64,000 nucleotides of DNA from the NCBI GenBank assembly GCA_949130495.1, contig OX422208.1:393226561-393290560 (forward strand), written 5' to 3'. Under the pieces are notes generated by a model. That model did not search any database, was not told the DNA's origin, and saw only the letters and a program-made list of their open reading frames with translations. Numbering within the stretch: position 1 is the stretch's first letter; the number at the start of each line of letters is the position of its first letter. Shown in pieces: positions 36,686 to 49,196 of the stretch. This DNA is from Sambucus nigra (taxonomy: Eukaryota; Streptophyta; Magnoliopsida; Dipsacales; Adoxaceae). Made by a program: the position numbers and the translations under genes.

Positions 36686-39600
36686 TGAAATACCCCGTAT
36701 ATTTTTTGGAATAAAATAAAATTTAATAGGGATTATTTTAATTCGATAAAATTAATTAATCAAGGTTGTGAGCAATTAGACTAAGAATTATTTATAAAAT
36801 TTAGAGTTGGACTTTAATGAGTTGGACTAAATCAAATGGGATTTCATTTTAAATAAAAAGTATTTATATGTGTCTAATGTAACAATTAAAATATATTTTT
36901 TGGTAAAAATCATCAGGACACACTCTGAGAGGTATTACGGGCTCGTTCAAACATTTTAGACCCTCAGGAATGGTCCTGGGGTATGTATATATGTGTTGGG
37001 TAATTATCGAAATAATTAGATATAATTTTTGGGCTCATTTTGGGGGTTCAAAGTTGGGGCCTCAAGCCCAACTCGGGAATTGAAGACTAATCCCATTCAT
37101 TAAGAATTAAACCACCAATTAGGAGTTACATCCAAGAACCTTAAGAATACCAACCCGAGAAAAGGAGGAAGAGCCACCCTAGGAGGAAGAAAATAAGAGG
37201 TTCTCCACTATTTTTAGGCAAGGATTCTCTTGCCATTTTTATTCAAATTGTACTATTCTTGTATTCATGTTGATTCCATGCTTAGAATAAGATTTAATCA
37301 TGTGTTGGGACTACATACGTAGGGACCCTTTGATTGATGTCGAAATCGATGATAATGGTATGATCCATATTTAGATCTGTAGCCCTCGTATTAAATCTAT
37401 ATCTATGTGGCTTGAATTAATGATTCGATGTAGAATCATATTGTACAACCCTTCAAACAAATCTGGAAATCATTATTATAGGGTAAGATGAAATCTGGAG
37501 TTTTCATATTCATAGGTTCTTGAAACATCTTGATGATTTGATATAAATCATGGCAAGAATTTGATATTTAAACATGTTTAGAAAGACCCTATGATCTTTT
37601 AGAGATTTCATCCATATCACTTTTTAAGTTGTTGATTTATTATGATGATCTTTGGTTTGAGAAGTTTTGGGTTGAAGAATCCCATCATGTGAAAACAGCA
37701 AACCTGGGCAAAATTGGTATGTGCGAATTGGTTCGGCCCCAATTGTGAACCTGTTCGGGAGTCCTGCTTATAGATTTTTTCATTACGATCACGTGGGTGT
37801 CAACCATATATTTTTTAGATTTTTTTAATAAGTTATGATTTTTCTAAGAAAGGGTGTGCGAAAACATTTTTGTCTAAGTGAGGTATAGAGTCTTTTTCCA
37901 AGATATTGATGCTAATGTTTTGAACATATATACATCATTAAATCGGGATGGGTTGATGTTACAGTAGTGCATGCATGATGACTTGAAATACAACTAACTA
38001 TACAAAGGAAACAATTTGTGTAGAACACTTGAATAACGTTATACGGAATAAATATATTAAAAGGCATGGATATGCCAAGATGATTTGGAGATTTTGGTCG
38101 GGGCACATAGATGATACGATACGATGAGATTAATATAATTAATTAAAGGTAAGTTTGAATAAAAGAAATACTTATTAGAGATAATTTGAATGCTTGAGAA
38201 TTGAACTAATGGTTAGTTCTCTCAAATTAATACCGTATGAAGATACTAAGTAGAAGTGCACCGTAAGCCTACTTGGCTAAGTTTAAATGGGTAATATCGG
38301 TTATGATAGTAGCGAGGGTGAAACTACTATACATATTAGTGGATTCCTTATATATGTACATACAAACCTTATCGAAAAGGTAATCGAAAGAGAATAATTA
38401 TTACTAATTTAGAATTATTTAAGTACAAGTCAAGAGGACAACACGCTAAAATCATTAATTGTATTGGTAAGGTTAGTTTGGGGACAACTATACCTATAAT
38501 TGTGCTGGTTAGGGTACTTTCGAAATAACTATACCAATAATGATTTAGGAAGGATAGTTTGGGAATAACTATACTTCTAATGTTTTGTAAAGGTTAGTTT
38601 GGGAATAACTGTGCCTATATATTCAAAGGGAAATAAATGATGAAGTAAATGTGATTTTAGGTCTAAAAGGCAATGTATGAGACTTAACATTTAATCGGGA
38701 AGTAGTTGTAGCATAACGACTTAAAAATGAGTTATGTAATAATTAACTAAAATGTTATAGTTAATCCAAGAAGGTTGTATTTTATATGGATTGTGATTTC
38801 CTTGGATTAAAGTAGTTATAGAGTAACTACTCGTGCATATTGGATGATAATATGTACTTAGATGTGTGGACATACCAACGTTCGTGGACTGTCTTATCGG
38901 CTCGTGGGTTCGTGCGTTCAGACCGGGTACCACACGCCGGCACAAGTGGGCTTGGCGGTTGTGTAGGTCATATAGGTACTACGTGGAGGCGCCACCAAAG
39001 GGGAGGTAGGTGTTGACGCTGACCCATCCCGTATCACCGTTGGGTATAGGCCGTGAATGGGTATCCTGCGTAAGGACCACCCCCAACTTGTGTGTGTTTT
39101 GTGATGTCCGCTTAGGATAAGGGATTCCTCTATACTTACCGATAAAGCACGAACGAGACACCAACGGTAGACGCCTTTGTGTGTCCCATGTATATATATG
39201 GACATACACACACACACACACACACACACATTGTGGTGTACCTTATATGGGAATGTGCCCTCTTAGTCTAAAGACGTAGACAATGCTTAATGATAATAAA
39301 GTTGGGGCAATAAAATGATGTTGATAATTAAGGACGAAGATGGGTCCTGATGAATGATGTGGCACATAATTATTAATGAGAATAATAATTGAACAATCTA
39401 AGAAAGTAGACAATGTTTAAAGTGAACGAATAATGGGGTAACCAATTAATAATTAGAACAATAATTTGGTAATATAAGAGAATGAAGCTTATAATCTAAC
39501 GGGGTATACGACAAAGAATACAAATTAAATCATTAAGTGGTCTAAAGAGGTAGACAAGGGTTACAGGATATTATGCCATAAGAATGTGCACCTAATTTAT

Positions 39601-40308
39601 GTAAATTGTGAAATCAATATTACGAAATCTATTCAAGGATTGGGGTGTCAGGCATGAACACCCACTTTTAGTTATTGCATAGTTGAATGGGTCATTCTTT
39701 ATATGACTAATTAAATTATGGAAGTTACATTTGACATTTTGATTGAGGACACGAGTAGAACTGCTTCTAGATGAGTGATGAGATACTCGTTAGATGTGAG
39801 TGTCGATGGGGAGACGTGAAGTATGAGTTAGTAACAAATTGCATATTTACTGGTGAAGAATCCTTACACACCTCGGGTTCTCACCCAAATTATAAATATT
39901 TTTCCCCCAGGTATTCTAATGATGGGGATAGCAGGATTGACGATGGATCAGACTTGTAATTGCAATGGACGTAGAAGATTTCGCTCCATTGATTCTAGTA
40001 TAGGTTATACTTCATCTTTTTGTCATTTTATTTCATATTGGAATTTGTACGGGCAGAAGCTTAAGTGTTTATTATAGCAGTTGTACTTACTTTACATTAT
40101 GGACATTGTATGACGATTCAGTTTTCATTGTTATGTATTAAATCAAATTTTATTCAGATGTTTTTATTTAGTGTGGATTGTGATATACGTAATAAGAATT
40201 TATTTATTTATTTCTTCCTTGCTAAGAATGGTATAAATTATTGAAAATCCCCATCTTCGGCGTATCGAGTATGGCCAGCCTTTGCGTGAGAAATTAGGGG
40301 TTGTTACA
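36686..40308 (+). mobile_element. Complete 3' LTR, family A (3.6 kb)
   Basis: It runs from TGAAATACCCCG to GGGGTTGTTACA, 3,623 bp, with TG...CA ends. It serves as the reference for the solo LTR (5,284-18,461) and fragments at 29,755 and 33,621. It has a (CA)n tract at 39,209-39,230. Short open frames inside are not conserved between copies as proteins. Its terminal segment shares a 'gg(t/c)(t/g)ggtcag...ctatac' pattern with the TR-GAG LTR at 47,781, suggesting related LTR families. Confidence 0.9.
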
Positions 40309-41200
40309 ATAAACTATAGAAAAATAAAGAAAAAACTTGAAAAAACCAAAAAAAATATGGAAATTCATAAAAATTGTATACTTAAAAATAGTAAAAACAT
40401 ATTTCTATCTTTCAAAACTTACAAGATACATTTTAGAAATTTGAAAACTATAAAATACTAAAAATACTTTCAAAAAAATGGGAAACTATTCAAAAACTTT
40501 AAAATACATTGGAATAAAAAAATAATTACTTAGCAATTTATTAATTGAAAAAAATATATTTATTAAATTTACAACTACAAAAAATAAATTTAAAAACTAT
40601 CAAAAAAAATTCTTTAATATTTTTAAAAAATTTTGGAATTTACTATTAAAATATTTAAAACATTGGAAATTACAAATAGAATTTTACAAAATTTGGAAAA
40701 ATACTTGCAAACATTAAATAAAGGAAAATACTAGAAAAATAAAAATGAAAAAAATTTAACAATATTAAAAAAAATAAAGAATTAATTTTCATATTTCTCA
40801 ATAAAAAGATTTACTTTTTGAAAATAAGAAAAATATTTTTTGTTAGAAAATCCGAATTTTGTGCAAAAAAGCTTTAAAAAATCTCAAAAAATATATTTTT
40901 TTAATTTGTAAGAGAAAGATTTATAATGCTCATTATGCTTTTTAGTTTGGCATATTTTGTTATACCTCCACATGATCATGTGCATTCTCAAGAGCTTGAA
41001 GTGAAGACCAGTTAGTGACCGAATGCAACAATCGAAGATCGAAAAACTGAGATCGCCACTACAATCATATGAAGAAGGTATATGAGGATCATTTTGTGTA
41101 ATAAATTTATTCAAGTGTATTTTAAAAATGATTAAAAACTTGAAATAATTTTTCAAAATGTTTTTTGAAATATTTGCAAAGTCGTTAAAATGACATTGGA
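40309..41200. other. AT-rich low-complexity DNA
   Basis: Dominated by A-rich near-repeats of the form 'aaaacttt..aaaatac' on the plus strand. No gene or element boundary seen. Confidence 0.6.
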
Positions 41201-41203
41201 TAG

Positions 41204-41372
41204 CGTTCGAACGAGTACACACTTCTCGTTAGAACTACTTCGAACGAGACTTCGAATAAGATCTTTTTTGTAACATTAGTCACTTTGGAATATCATTGGA
41301 AAGTTTGTTTAATGCGTGTTCGAACAATATATGGTACTTCATTCGAACGAAGTGTACCTTGTTCCAACGAAC
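41204..41372. repeat. Cluster of TTCGAA-centred palindromes
   Basis: CGTTCGAACG (41,204-41,213), TTCGAACGAG (about 41,239), TGTTCGAACA (41,317-41,326) and ATTCGAACGA (about 41,341), plus decayed copies. Similar motifs recur at 42,905-42,985 in the adjacent LTR, so this may be part of the same element. Confidence 0.55.
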
Positions 41373-41589
41373 CGACGAAATTTTATTTTTTACCTGATTC
41401 CAAATGATATCTTTCAAGTTTATCTCTTAGAGACTTTTTTCCCTATACATACAGATATGAGTTTGCAATCTTTATCAATCCTTTTAGGCATCTTTTTGTG
41501 AAAAACTCTTTTATTTTTTAAAGCCAATTCCCTTGGATAATTTGAGATCACTTTATCAAATCCTGAAGAACACATCTCTTGCTCTAAAC

Positions 41590-42180
41590 CTTATGGAGTG
41601 AATTCCTCATTGTTGAAGATGGAAAAAGAGTTTTTTGAGGTTGATCGGTAGACACCGGGGCAAGTGGAGCTTACTGTGTGGGGAATTGCTAAATTTTCAT
41701 CGAGTATAGGCTCACCAAGATTAAAATTAGTGTTGACAATGTCAAACAAACGTGCATAAAAGTCATTAAAACACTCAGTCTCAAGCATGGTGATTTTCTC
41801 AAATTGAGTGGTCAAATTTTAAATTTTAGACTCTTTGACCATGTTAGTGCCTTCTGGGTCAGTTGCAAAAAATCTAACGCTTCTTTAGACGTGGTGCATG
41901 TCATTATACGTCAAAAATCGTCAAGGGTGATGTGTCCGAAAATTGCATTAAGCCCTCGTGAATTAAAAGTGCTCCACCTAAACTCATCATCAATCCAGTC
42001 TAACACGGGTTCTAAATTCGTGACATTATTTGCGGTGACAGTTAGAGGATTCCGGCCTCTTTCACAAATTAACCAAACCCATTCATCGATTGCTTTTAAA
42101 TGAGATCTCATACGGGGTTTTCAATAAGCATAATTAGACCCGTCAAAAATTGGCAACCGATTATATAAGTTTTCACTTGG
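41590..42180 (-). pseudogene. SIRE-like copia gag relic
   Basis: Minus-strand gag (UBN2-type) in two frames. The N-terminal part (42,111-41,911) has HLKAIDEWVW and STFNSRGLNAIFGHIT, family pattern 'SIDExVW ... WNSKALNAIF'. After a frameshift, TTQFEKITMLETECFNDFYA and IVNTNFNLGEP (41,815-41,690) match 'LTTQFExxxMLExExIxxFYxR'. It ends near 41,590 with no zinc knuckle or pol. Gag forms the retrotransposon particle; this copy is inactive. Confidence 0.8.
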
Positions 42181-42280
42181 AAACAATGCGACAATTTTTT
42201 AAAAATATGATTTTTCAAAAAGAATTAGTATCACACAATTTTGCGGAAAAATAGGAATACACCATAAATTAGCGTGACCC

Positions 42281-42293
42281 GCTCTTATACCAA
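42281..42293 (-). promoter_or_regulatory. Decayed primer binding site, tRNA-iMet
   Basis: The minus strand reads TTGGTATAAGAGC, one substitution from TTGGTATCAGAGC. It lies between an LTR end and the gag relic, in the right order for a minus-strand element. Confidence 0.7.
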
Positions 42294-42295
42294 TT

Positions 42296-43300
42296 TGTAA
42301 AATAGGCGATGCGATGTCGATTTAAATCAATGCGCAAATTCCAATCACAAACTTATTTAATTAGAATTAATTTTTAAACTAAGTTAATTCATCCCTTAGA
42401 CAAACATCTACGTGTGTGCGTGTGACAAACCAACATAAACACAAATATGATAACTCACAGATTTCAGGAAAAAACCCCTTGGAGCAAAACCTTTTATTTC
42501 ACTATAACTAAATCACAATTTACAATTACAATGAAATCTGCAATAAGTTTACCTCAGCAAACCTACATAGACACTTGGTCTAGAATCAAGAATGGATTCG
42601 ACGTAGCGAACCCACGTGAACCGCAGTCCAATCTTTAGCAAAGATTTACATGCAACAAACCTCAATGGCCTCAGTCTTCAGGTGTAGAGACACACTCCAC
42701 AAAGGTTGAACAATAACAAAGTATGTTCTTGGGTTCCAAAACAATTCACATAAACATTGGGATCTTGTAAATTGAAAACAAAAAAGGTTTAAGAACATAA
42801 AAGTGAGAAGACATATGTTTCTGTAGTAGCAGTTTCGTCACAATTTAAAATCGCAGGTCTTTTTAAGAAAAATGAAGTTGTTTAACACGCTTAAATAGAA
42901 AAAATAAGGCGGCAGATCGCTCGAATGAACTTCGAGTGAGATGGCATGTCGTTTGAACGACATAGGCTGTCGCTCGAACGAGCCCTTTTTAAAAAAAAAA
43001 AATCTTTTTCTCTTCCCAGAAAATGTTGTGCCTTAAAACTACGAAAAATAATTTTGACGAAAAACTTAAAAACTCCGCTCCAACACTTAAAAATTTTTTG
43101 ATAAAAAATATCCCAATATTCTAAGTGAGATGCTAAGGAATAAAAACATGACATTTACCAAATTCATCTTGCGGAGACTTGATTGTTGAAGAAACTTGAT
43201 ATTCAGATTCGTCTTGTTGCATATGTGAACTTGAACATTCTTTAACGTTTGTAGCGGTATACGACAGTCTAATTGATAACGGACATTTATAAACTTATGT
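42296..43300 (-). mobile_element. Putative 5' LTR of the SIRE-like element
   Basis: On the plus strand it starts TGTAAAATAGG, so the element's LTR would end in ...ACA next to the primer site. It contains GTCGTTTGAACGAC and GCTCGAACGAG palindromic motifs (42,905-42,985). The outer end is not determined. Confidence 0.5.
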
Positions 43301-44230
43301 CCTTACAAAGAGAAAAAACAACTTTTGCTTAAATGCTTCTCTTTCTCCTTCCCTTGTCATTAAACCCACAACAAATTAGAAAAAAACTCAACTCCCATTC
43401 AAACAAAACCACACAAAATCCAAGAGAAAAACTCAAAACCCAATCGAAACCCAGAAAAAATTCCATCTAGATGTGTGCGTATGTGTGTGTGTTTACATCC
43501 ATGTGTGTTTGTAGAAGTGAAAATGGGATAAATTTTAGGGGTAAGTATAATTTACATTATATTTTTGTTTTCTTTATCACAATTTTAATTATTTATATCA
43601 ATTATCTTTTAATTTCATTAAAAAAAAGTTATCATTAAGCTGCATAGTCATTTTGTTAGTAATACACTGTAAAATAACTTTGTCGTATTACTAATTGAAA
43701 TTTAATATTGTAAGAAATTATTACAAATATAATTTTGTAGTCCAATGATGGAGAAAATATTATAATACCATGAATAGTTATCCAGTGGTATTACATCTTA
43801 AAAATAAAAAATCAAGTGAAAAAAAATATTTTTTAATCTAGATGGAGTACCGGTGAAGGGAGTTTTGATGATATTTTTTGTCCAATGTTTGAAAGGAATA
43901 AACATTAGTATTCTATATAAATTAAAACGCCTCAACTTAAGCAACAACAAAAAATGTGTAAATTTATATAAAAAAAGAAGAAGAAGAAAGAATTGGAATT
44001 TAAAAAAAACTAATAAACTGTAATTAAGGCTAAATAAATTATGCACTACTTTTATAAAAAAAGAAAGTTGATTGTGCTTTCGTGGAGTAGGAGATACTAA
44101 AACAACTGTATTTTAAGATAGCAAATGACATTTTTTAATATTAAAATACTATAGGAACTAATTCATAACAAAATTGTTGTGTGTTTTACATATAAAATGA
44201 ATGTTAAAAGTCATTTTTCTACATTGCATC
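43301..44230. other. Unassigned AT-rich DNA
   Basis: No gene seen. A C/A-rich leader-like stretch at 43,330-43,470 and a short (TG)n at 43,474-43,492 stand out, but no reading frame follows. Confidence 0.5.
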
Positions 44231-44549
44231 TAACAAGCTTAGAAAATATATGTGCTGAATTGGAATTGTTTATACAGTTAATGTTTATGCAACACTGTTA
44301 TGTTTATGCAGCACTCTGATTGAGCTGAATGTTTTGACAGTGAGAGTTTATAGAGATATATTTCTCTGATTATTTTATTAATGAACTCGTAAGACTTATA
44401 CAAATTTATATAATTGTTGTATACAAGGAATGTAGTTACACTATTGGAGCTATTCAACTGGAAGCAAGTGCATATATTATAAATTCAAATAGCTGGTAGT
44501 TATGTGAGTATTGGAGATATATTTGAAGAAGACTTTGACTTGGTTGATA
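44231..44549 (-). mobile_element. 3' LTR of the nested-host copia
   Basis: Aligns with 58,985-59,273 through phrases such as 'atatatgtgctgaatt', 'atgtttatgcag', 'gacagtgagagttt' and 'gaagactttgacttggttgata'. The two copies differ by many substitutions and indels, showing an old insertion. Confidence 0.85.
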
Positions 44550-45596
44550 TGACACCACAAGTTGATGGTGAGCGTGAGTGAATCGTCAACTTGTCACAAA
44601 GGAATGTGAATTGAGCAGATGAAAGTCCTTTGGTGAATATGTCCGCAAGTTGATCATATGTGGAAATAAAGTGAACTTGAAGAGCTTTCTTAGCAAATCA
44701 ATCACGAACAAAGTGATATTCAATTTCAACATGTTTAGTGCCTGCATGAATTAGGGGATTAACACAATGATAGGTTTCACCAATGTTATCACACCAAAGA
44801 ATAGGTGGTGGTTTAGGAGAAATACAAAGTTCAGTTAATAAGGACTTGAGCCAAATTAGTTCAGTATAGACATCGGTAAGAGCTTTGTATTTTTCATCAA
44901 TTGATGGTCGAGAGATGGTCTTTTGTTTCTTTGATTACAAGGAGATAAGATTAGAGCCAAGAAAAATGGCAAACGCACCCGTGGATTTACAATAATCAAC
45001 ACACGCGGCCCAGTCGGAATCCGTAAATGCTTGGAGGTGGAGAGAAGATGTTTTGGTGAGGTGGAGACCATACGAGGATATTTGATTGAGATAGCGAAGT
45101 ATTCTTTTAACAAGAGACTAATGAGTATCGGCGGGAGAGTGCATGAATTCACAAGATTTTTTAACAACAAATGAAATATCGGGACGAGTTAGAGTGAGGT
45201 AATAAAGGGCACTAATGGCTTGTGAATAAGGAGTGGGGTCATCTAAAGGTGTGCCGTTGGTGAGGTAGAGTTTGGGATTGGCAGGAAATATGATGATAAG
45301 TGGTTTAGAATTAGACATGTCATGGAAATGAAGAAGATAAAGAATGTAGTTTCGTCGAGAGAGTAAAATTCCCTTAGATTTAGGAACTATTTCAATGCCG
45401 AGAAAGTAGTGTAGAGGACTAAGATTTTTGAGGGAAAATTCATGACCAAGAGTATAAATTAGGGATTGAATTAATGAAGGAGAATCACCGATAATGAGAA
45501 TATCGTCCAGATAGCTAATGACGTAAAGAATGGTGGGTTCGGATTTATAAATGAAAAGAGAGGTGTCGGTTTTAGAGCCAGTAAAGTTTTGGGAGG
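44550..45596 (-). pseudogene. copia RT C-terminal part and RNase H
   Basis: The RT catalytic box reads YLDDILIIG at about 45,487-45,515. After it come LHYFLGIEIVPKSKGILLS, then ISALYYLTLTRPDISFVV (45,200-45,150), FTDSDWAACVDYCKSTGAFA of RNase H (about 45,020-44,960) and a KHVEIEYHFVRD-like end near 44,720. In-frame stops occur, for example near 45,118 and around 44,940. The RNase H motif D-S-D-W is preserved. Confidence 0.85.
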
Positions 45597-46112
45597 TTAA
45601 AAACTGAGAAGGCGATGAAACCAGCCAGGTGGTGCCTGTTTGAGACTATAGAGGGAACGATGAAGTTGACATACATGAGTGGGTTTGGTGGGATCTTGGA
45701 AACTAGGGGTTTGTTGCATGAAGACAATTTCATTTAGGAAGGCATGTAGAAAGGCGTTATTGACATCTAGTTGAGAAACGAACCAACCATTGGAAATGGT
45801 AATGGAAAGAATGGTGCGAATGGTGATCGCCTTGACGACGGGACTAAAGGTTTCAATGAAGTCAAGACCATACTCTTGATGAAAGCCTTTAGAAACTGAG
45901 CTCTCTTTATAGCGTTCAACTGTACCATCCGCTTTACGCTTGATTAGATTGACCCATTTACATCCGATGACATTCATATGAGGAGAAGAAGGAACAAAGT
46001 TCCATGTGTGATTTTGGAGGAGTGCATTAATTACAGCATGCATGGAATGACGCCTTTGAGGATCTTTGTTAGCAATTGTAAAACATGTTACTTCAATAGG
46101 GTGGAGAGACAT
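45597..46112 (-). pseudogene. copia reverse transcriptase, N-terminal part
   Basis: 171-aa open stretch. It has CKWVNLIKRKADGTVERYK, KGFHQEYGLDFIETFSPVVK, then the first catalytic-Asp motif QLDVNNAFLHA, then LYSLKQAPPGW. These are the standard copia RT fingers and palm motifs. The frame breaks at 45,597 and the RT continues in another frame to the YLDD box. Confidence 0.9.
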
Positions 46113-47223
46113 GGTGTGAGCAGTCGGTGGGAGTTAAGGTGTTGAGGAAGGGAGAGGACGAAAGGTCATGTGGTGTTAGGGGAGTCATTTAACTGTGAGA
46201 GTGCCGTGATCAAATGAGAGTGAAATACCATTTCTATTAGAATGTGGTGGAGGGAGTGACTGAGAAATTGGAGTAATGGGTTGGTAAACAGAAGGTGGAT
46301 TAGGTGTAGGTTCAACAATAGGTATGTGGGAGTGAGGGGGTTGCATAGCAGGTAGGGGGCGGCGTAAGTAGGTGGTGTAAAGTTGAGGGCAAAAGGTGTG
46401 GGCAATCTGCGAATAGGAACTGCTGGTGTATGTAGAGGACAGTGGTTACTAATATTAGTTTTTGGTGTAGAGGATAGTGGGGTGGAGGTCTGGGGAGGGG
46501 CATATGGAAGAGATGAGGGTAATTTGCATGGGACGAGTAAAGGGTAGAAATAATCAGAGGATGAGAGGTGTTTATTGTAATAGAGAGGTTTCCCCAGTGT
46601 GTAGAAATAGGTTGGACAAGATGTGAAGTGGTTGGTGAAAAAGATAAGTTGTGTTCGTCGGAGCGAACGTGTTGTGCAGTGTAAATGTGACCGAAGGGAT
46701 TATGTAGACATCTATAGCCGGTGTGATTTGGACGATAACTTAAAAAAACACATGGTGGGGAACGATAGTCTAGTTTATTGGCAATATAGGGATTAAGGTA
46801 TAAAAAGAAAAGACACCCAAATTTTTTTAAAAATTTGTAGTCCGGTGAAGCGAAAAAGAGATGTGGAAAGGGAGAGAGATTAGAGAGAGTGCGAGTGGGA
46901 AAGCGGTTTATAAGATATGTTGTCGTGTCAAAGGCAAAGTGCCAGTAGTTTTTAGGAATTGAGGCATGGGCCATTAAGGAAAGACGCATTTAAACCATAT
47001 GGCAATGGCGACGTTCAACAAAGCCAGCTTGCTCGTGCATCTGTTAACAAGAGTAGTGATGTTGAATGCCGCAATTTTTAAAAAAAAGTGTCCAATTTAC
47101 GAAATTCTCCGCCTAAATCTGTTTGGATATTTTTATTTTTGGGTGAAACTGCCTTTCAACCAATTTTTGAAAAGAAATAAAAATACCATGAACATTAGAT
47201 TTTTTAACGATAGGAAAAAACCA
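46113..47223 (-). pseudogene. copia integrase C-terminal part and linker
   Basis: From about 47,040 down: VERRHCHMV, LMAHASIPKNYW, TTTYLINRFPT, FGCLFFLYLNPY, LDYRSPPCVFLSY and YRCLHNPFGHIYTAQHV. These match the end of the integrase core and the GKQ-like C-terminal region. The 46,113-46,500 stretch is a proline-rich linker before RT. There is a stop near 46,989 and a frameshift near 46,400. Confidence 0.85.
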
Positions 47224-47628
47224 TTGTTCTAAAAAAAAACCCTAGGCTTGAGGCTTGGGAGAAACGCCCCGACTTAAGCGTTTTATGCCTTATTCTTGGT
47301 AAAACCCTTAAGGCGCACTTTTTTTTTCTAAAAACAACAATGCTTTAGTGAAGCAATATCGCCTTTTAAATATTTTTTTTACAAAACGGACCATCATCTC
47401 ATAAAGAATAATCAAATAGTATTTTAATTTGCATATATTTTGACATATTTTTGTGATATGTGCAATTTTAGTATCTCAATAACCTTGTCATGGTTAAAAA
47501 ATATTAAAATATATTAAGAAGGCCTAAACGCCTTTTCATGCCTTTTCACGCCTAAGGCCCACCTAGGCTTCTAAGGCTTAAGGCTTGCCCTCCACTTCTC
47601 GATCACGCCTCGCGTTTTGTAGAACCTT
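47224..47628 (-). mobile_element. 405-bp MULE-like element, copy 2
   Basis: Bounded by direct repeats GGAAAAAACCA(T) at 47,213-47,224 and 47,629-47,640, an 11-12-bp target duplication pointing to a Mutator-like element. Ends are TTGTTCTAAAAAA and, inverted, AAGGTTCTACAAAA. In reverse complement it aligns end to end with copy 1 at 7,047-7,450. It interrupts the copia integrase. Confidence 0.85.
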
Positions 47629-47640
47629 GGAAAAAACCAT

Positions 47641-47780
47641 ATAAAATTTGAATAATGGTCAATAAATATTACAAAATACTTATGACCATTATAAGACAGG
47701 GTGGGGGATGGATCCCAAACATCACTAAAGACTAATTGTAAAACGGAAGTAGATGACTTGTCACGTATTCGTAAAGATAA
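47641..47780 (-). pseudogene. copia integrase core, start
   Basis: Reads LRIRDKSSTSVLQLVFSDVW then DPSPTLSYNGHKYFVIFIDH, the opening of the integrase catalytic core (family PLQLVFSDVWGP). The first catalytic Asp (SDVW) is present. It is interrupted on the left by the 405-bp element and on the right by the TR-GAG insertion. Confidence 0.9.
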
Positions 47781-49124
47781 TGTGCCAACCCGCTCCAAAT
47801 AATAACGGGTGGCCAGCCCTATACTACGTAAATCAGGTATCTCAGATGGTACAGTCTCAACATCAACAACTAAACACTATAATATAAGGCTAACTACCCG
47901 AAATCATAAAGTGCGAATGCCAAAAATTTAAAACTTTTATTTTACAACAACAACAAAACCAATAATGAACACAACCAACAATATACATCTAACTATGATG
48001 AGTGAAAAGTGCGTGCTCCAATAACAAAAGAGTACAATACATTGTATAACAAAAATCTCAACAATGAAATACCCGAATATGCTGTCGGGCAACAGACAAT
48101 ACAATAATTTGATAAATAAAATATGAAAGTGTTAATCTACAACACTTGAATACTAACTCAATACAACTGAATCCTAATCTAGATGTACAAGAAATAGAAA
48201 TCGACTAAAGCAAAGTGCCACAACAGTCCGCCACTGCCACAGCTCCACAAATCCTGAATGGAGGAATATCAAAGGCGTCCTTGCGGAGGAACACCTGAAG
48301 TAATACAATATATATACATGGAGGAGGAAAATATAAATGGGTCAGAACCCGAGTTTGAAAAACAGTTTATAGCAAGTGTATTAAAATGCATAATAATAAT
48401 AAATGCATTATTACATGATTTAGTTGGAATCGAACTCTCCATCAAAATTCAACTCACCTCTCATCTAAAGCGCACACTAAGCGTATGCACATGTCTCCAA
48501 AAGGATGTCCGATTCTAATTAGGTAAGAGGATTCTAACTTAAACCCAAATAAAGTATTTAAGTGAAACCATCTAACCTGTCTCCATATTCTACATTATTA
48601 CTATACTTTAAGTTATATACATTATCTTTAATGTAATTGTTATCGTTATCTTTATAATGTTCATTTGTTGAACATATAAAGTTACATGATCCAAACATGT
48701 CCACATCATCACAATACATCCACAATCTCAATTACTAGAATTTATTCTAGTGATGCCCATATAAGGCACGAAACCATATATATAATTATTATAAATGAGT
48801 TGTTAGCATCAAGAGTTAAGAACTAAACTCCTCTCAATTTTCAACACGGTACTGCGTTTCATGCGTGGGACGTCTCGTCGAAGCGAAATCCAAACAACGA
48901 ACCCCCCCGTTACACTACTTCTGACCGTATCGATCCTCGGGGCTCATTATGCCCTCAATGAAAGATGCATGTAACCCAAATGATTATTGTCCAATTTTAA
49001 TTAATTAATATTCCCAATTCTCAACAGTACACGATGTTTCATGCGTGGGACGTCTCGCCAAAGTGAAATCCAAACAAGGAACCCCCCGTTACACTACTCC
49101 TGGCACTGTCGATTGTCGGGATAG

Positions 49125-49196
<72 letters not shown>

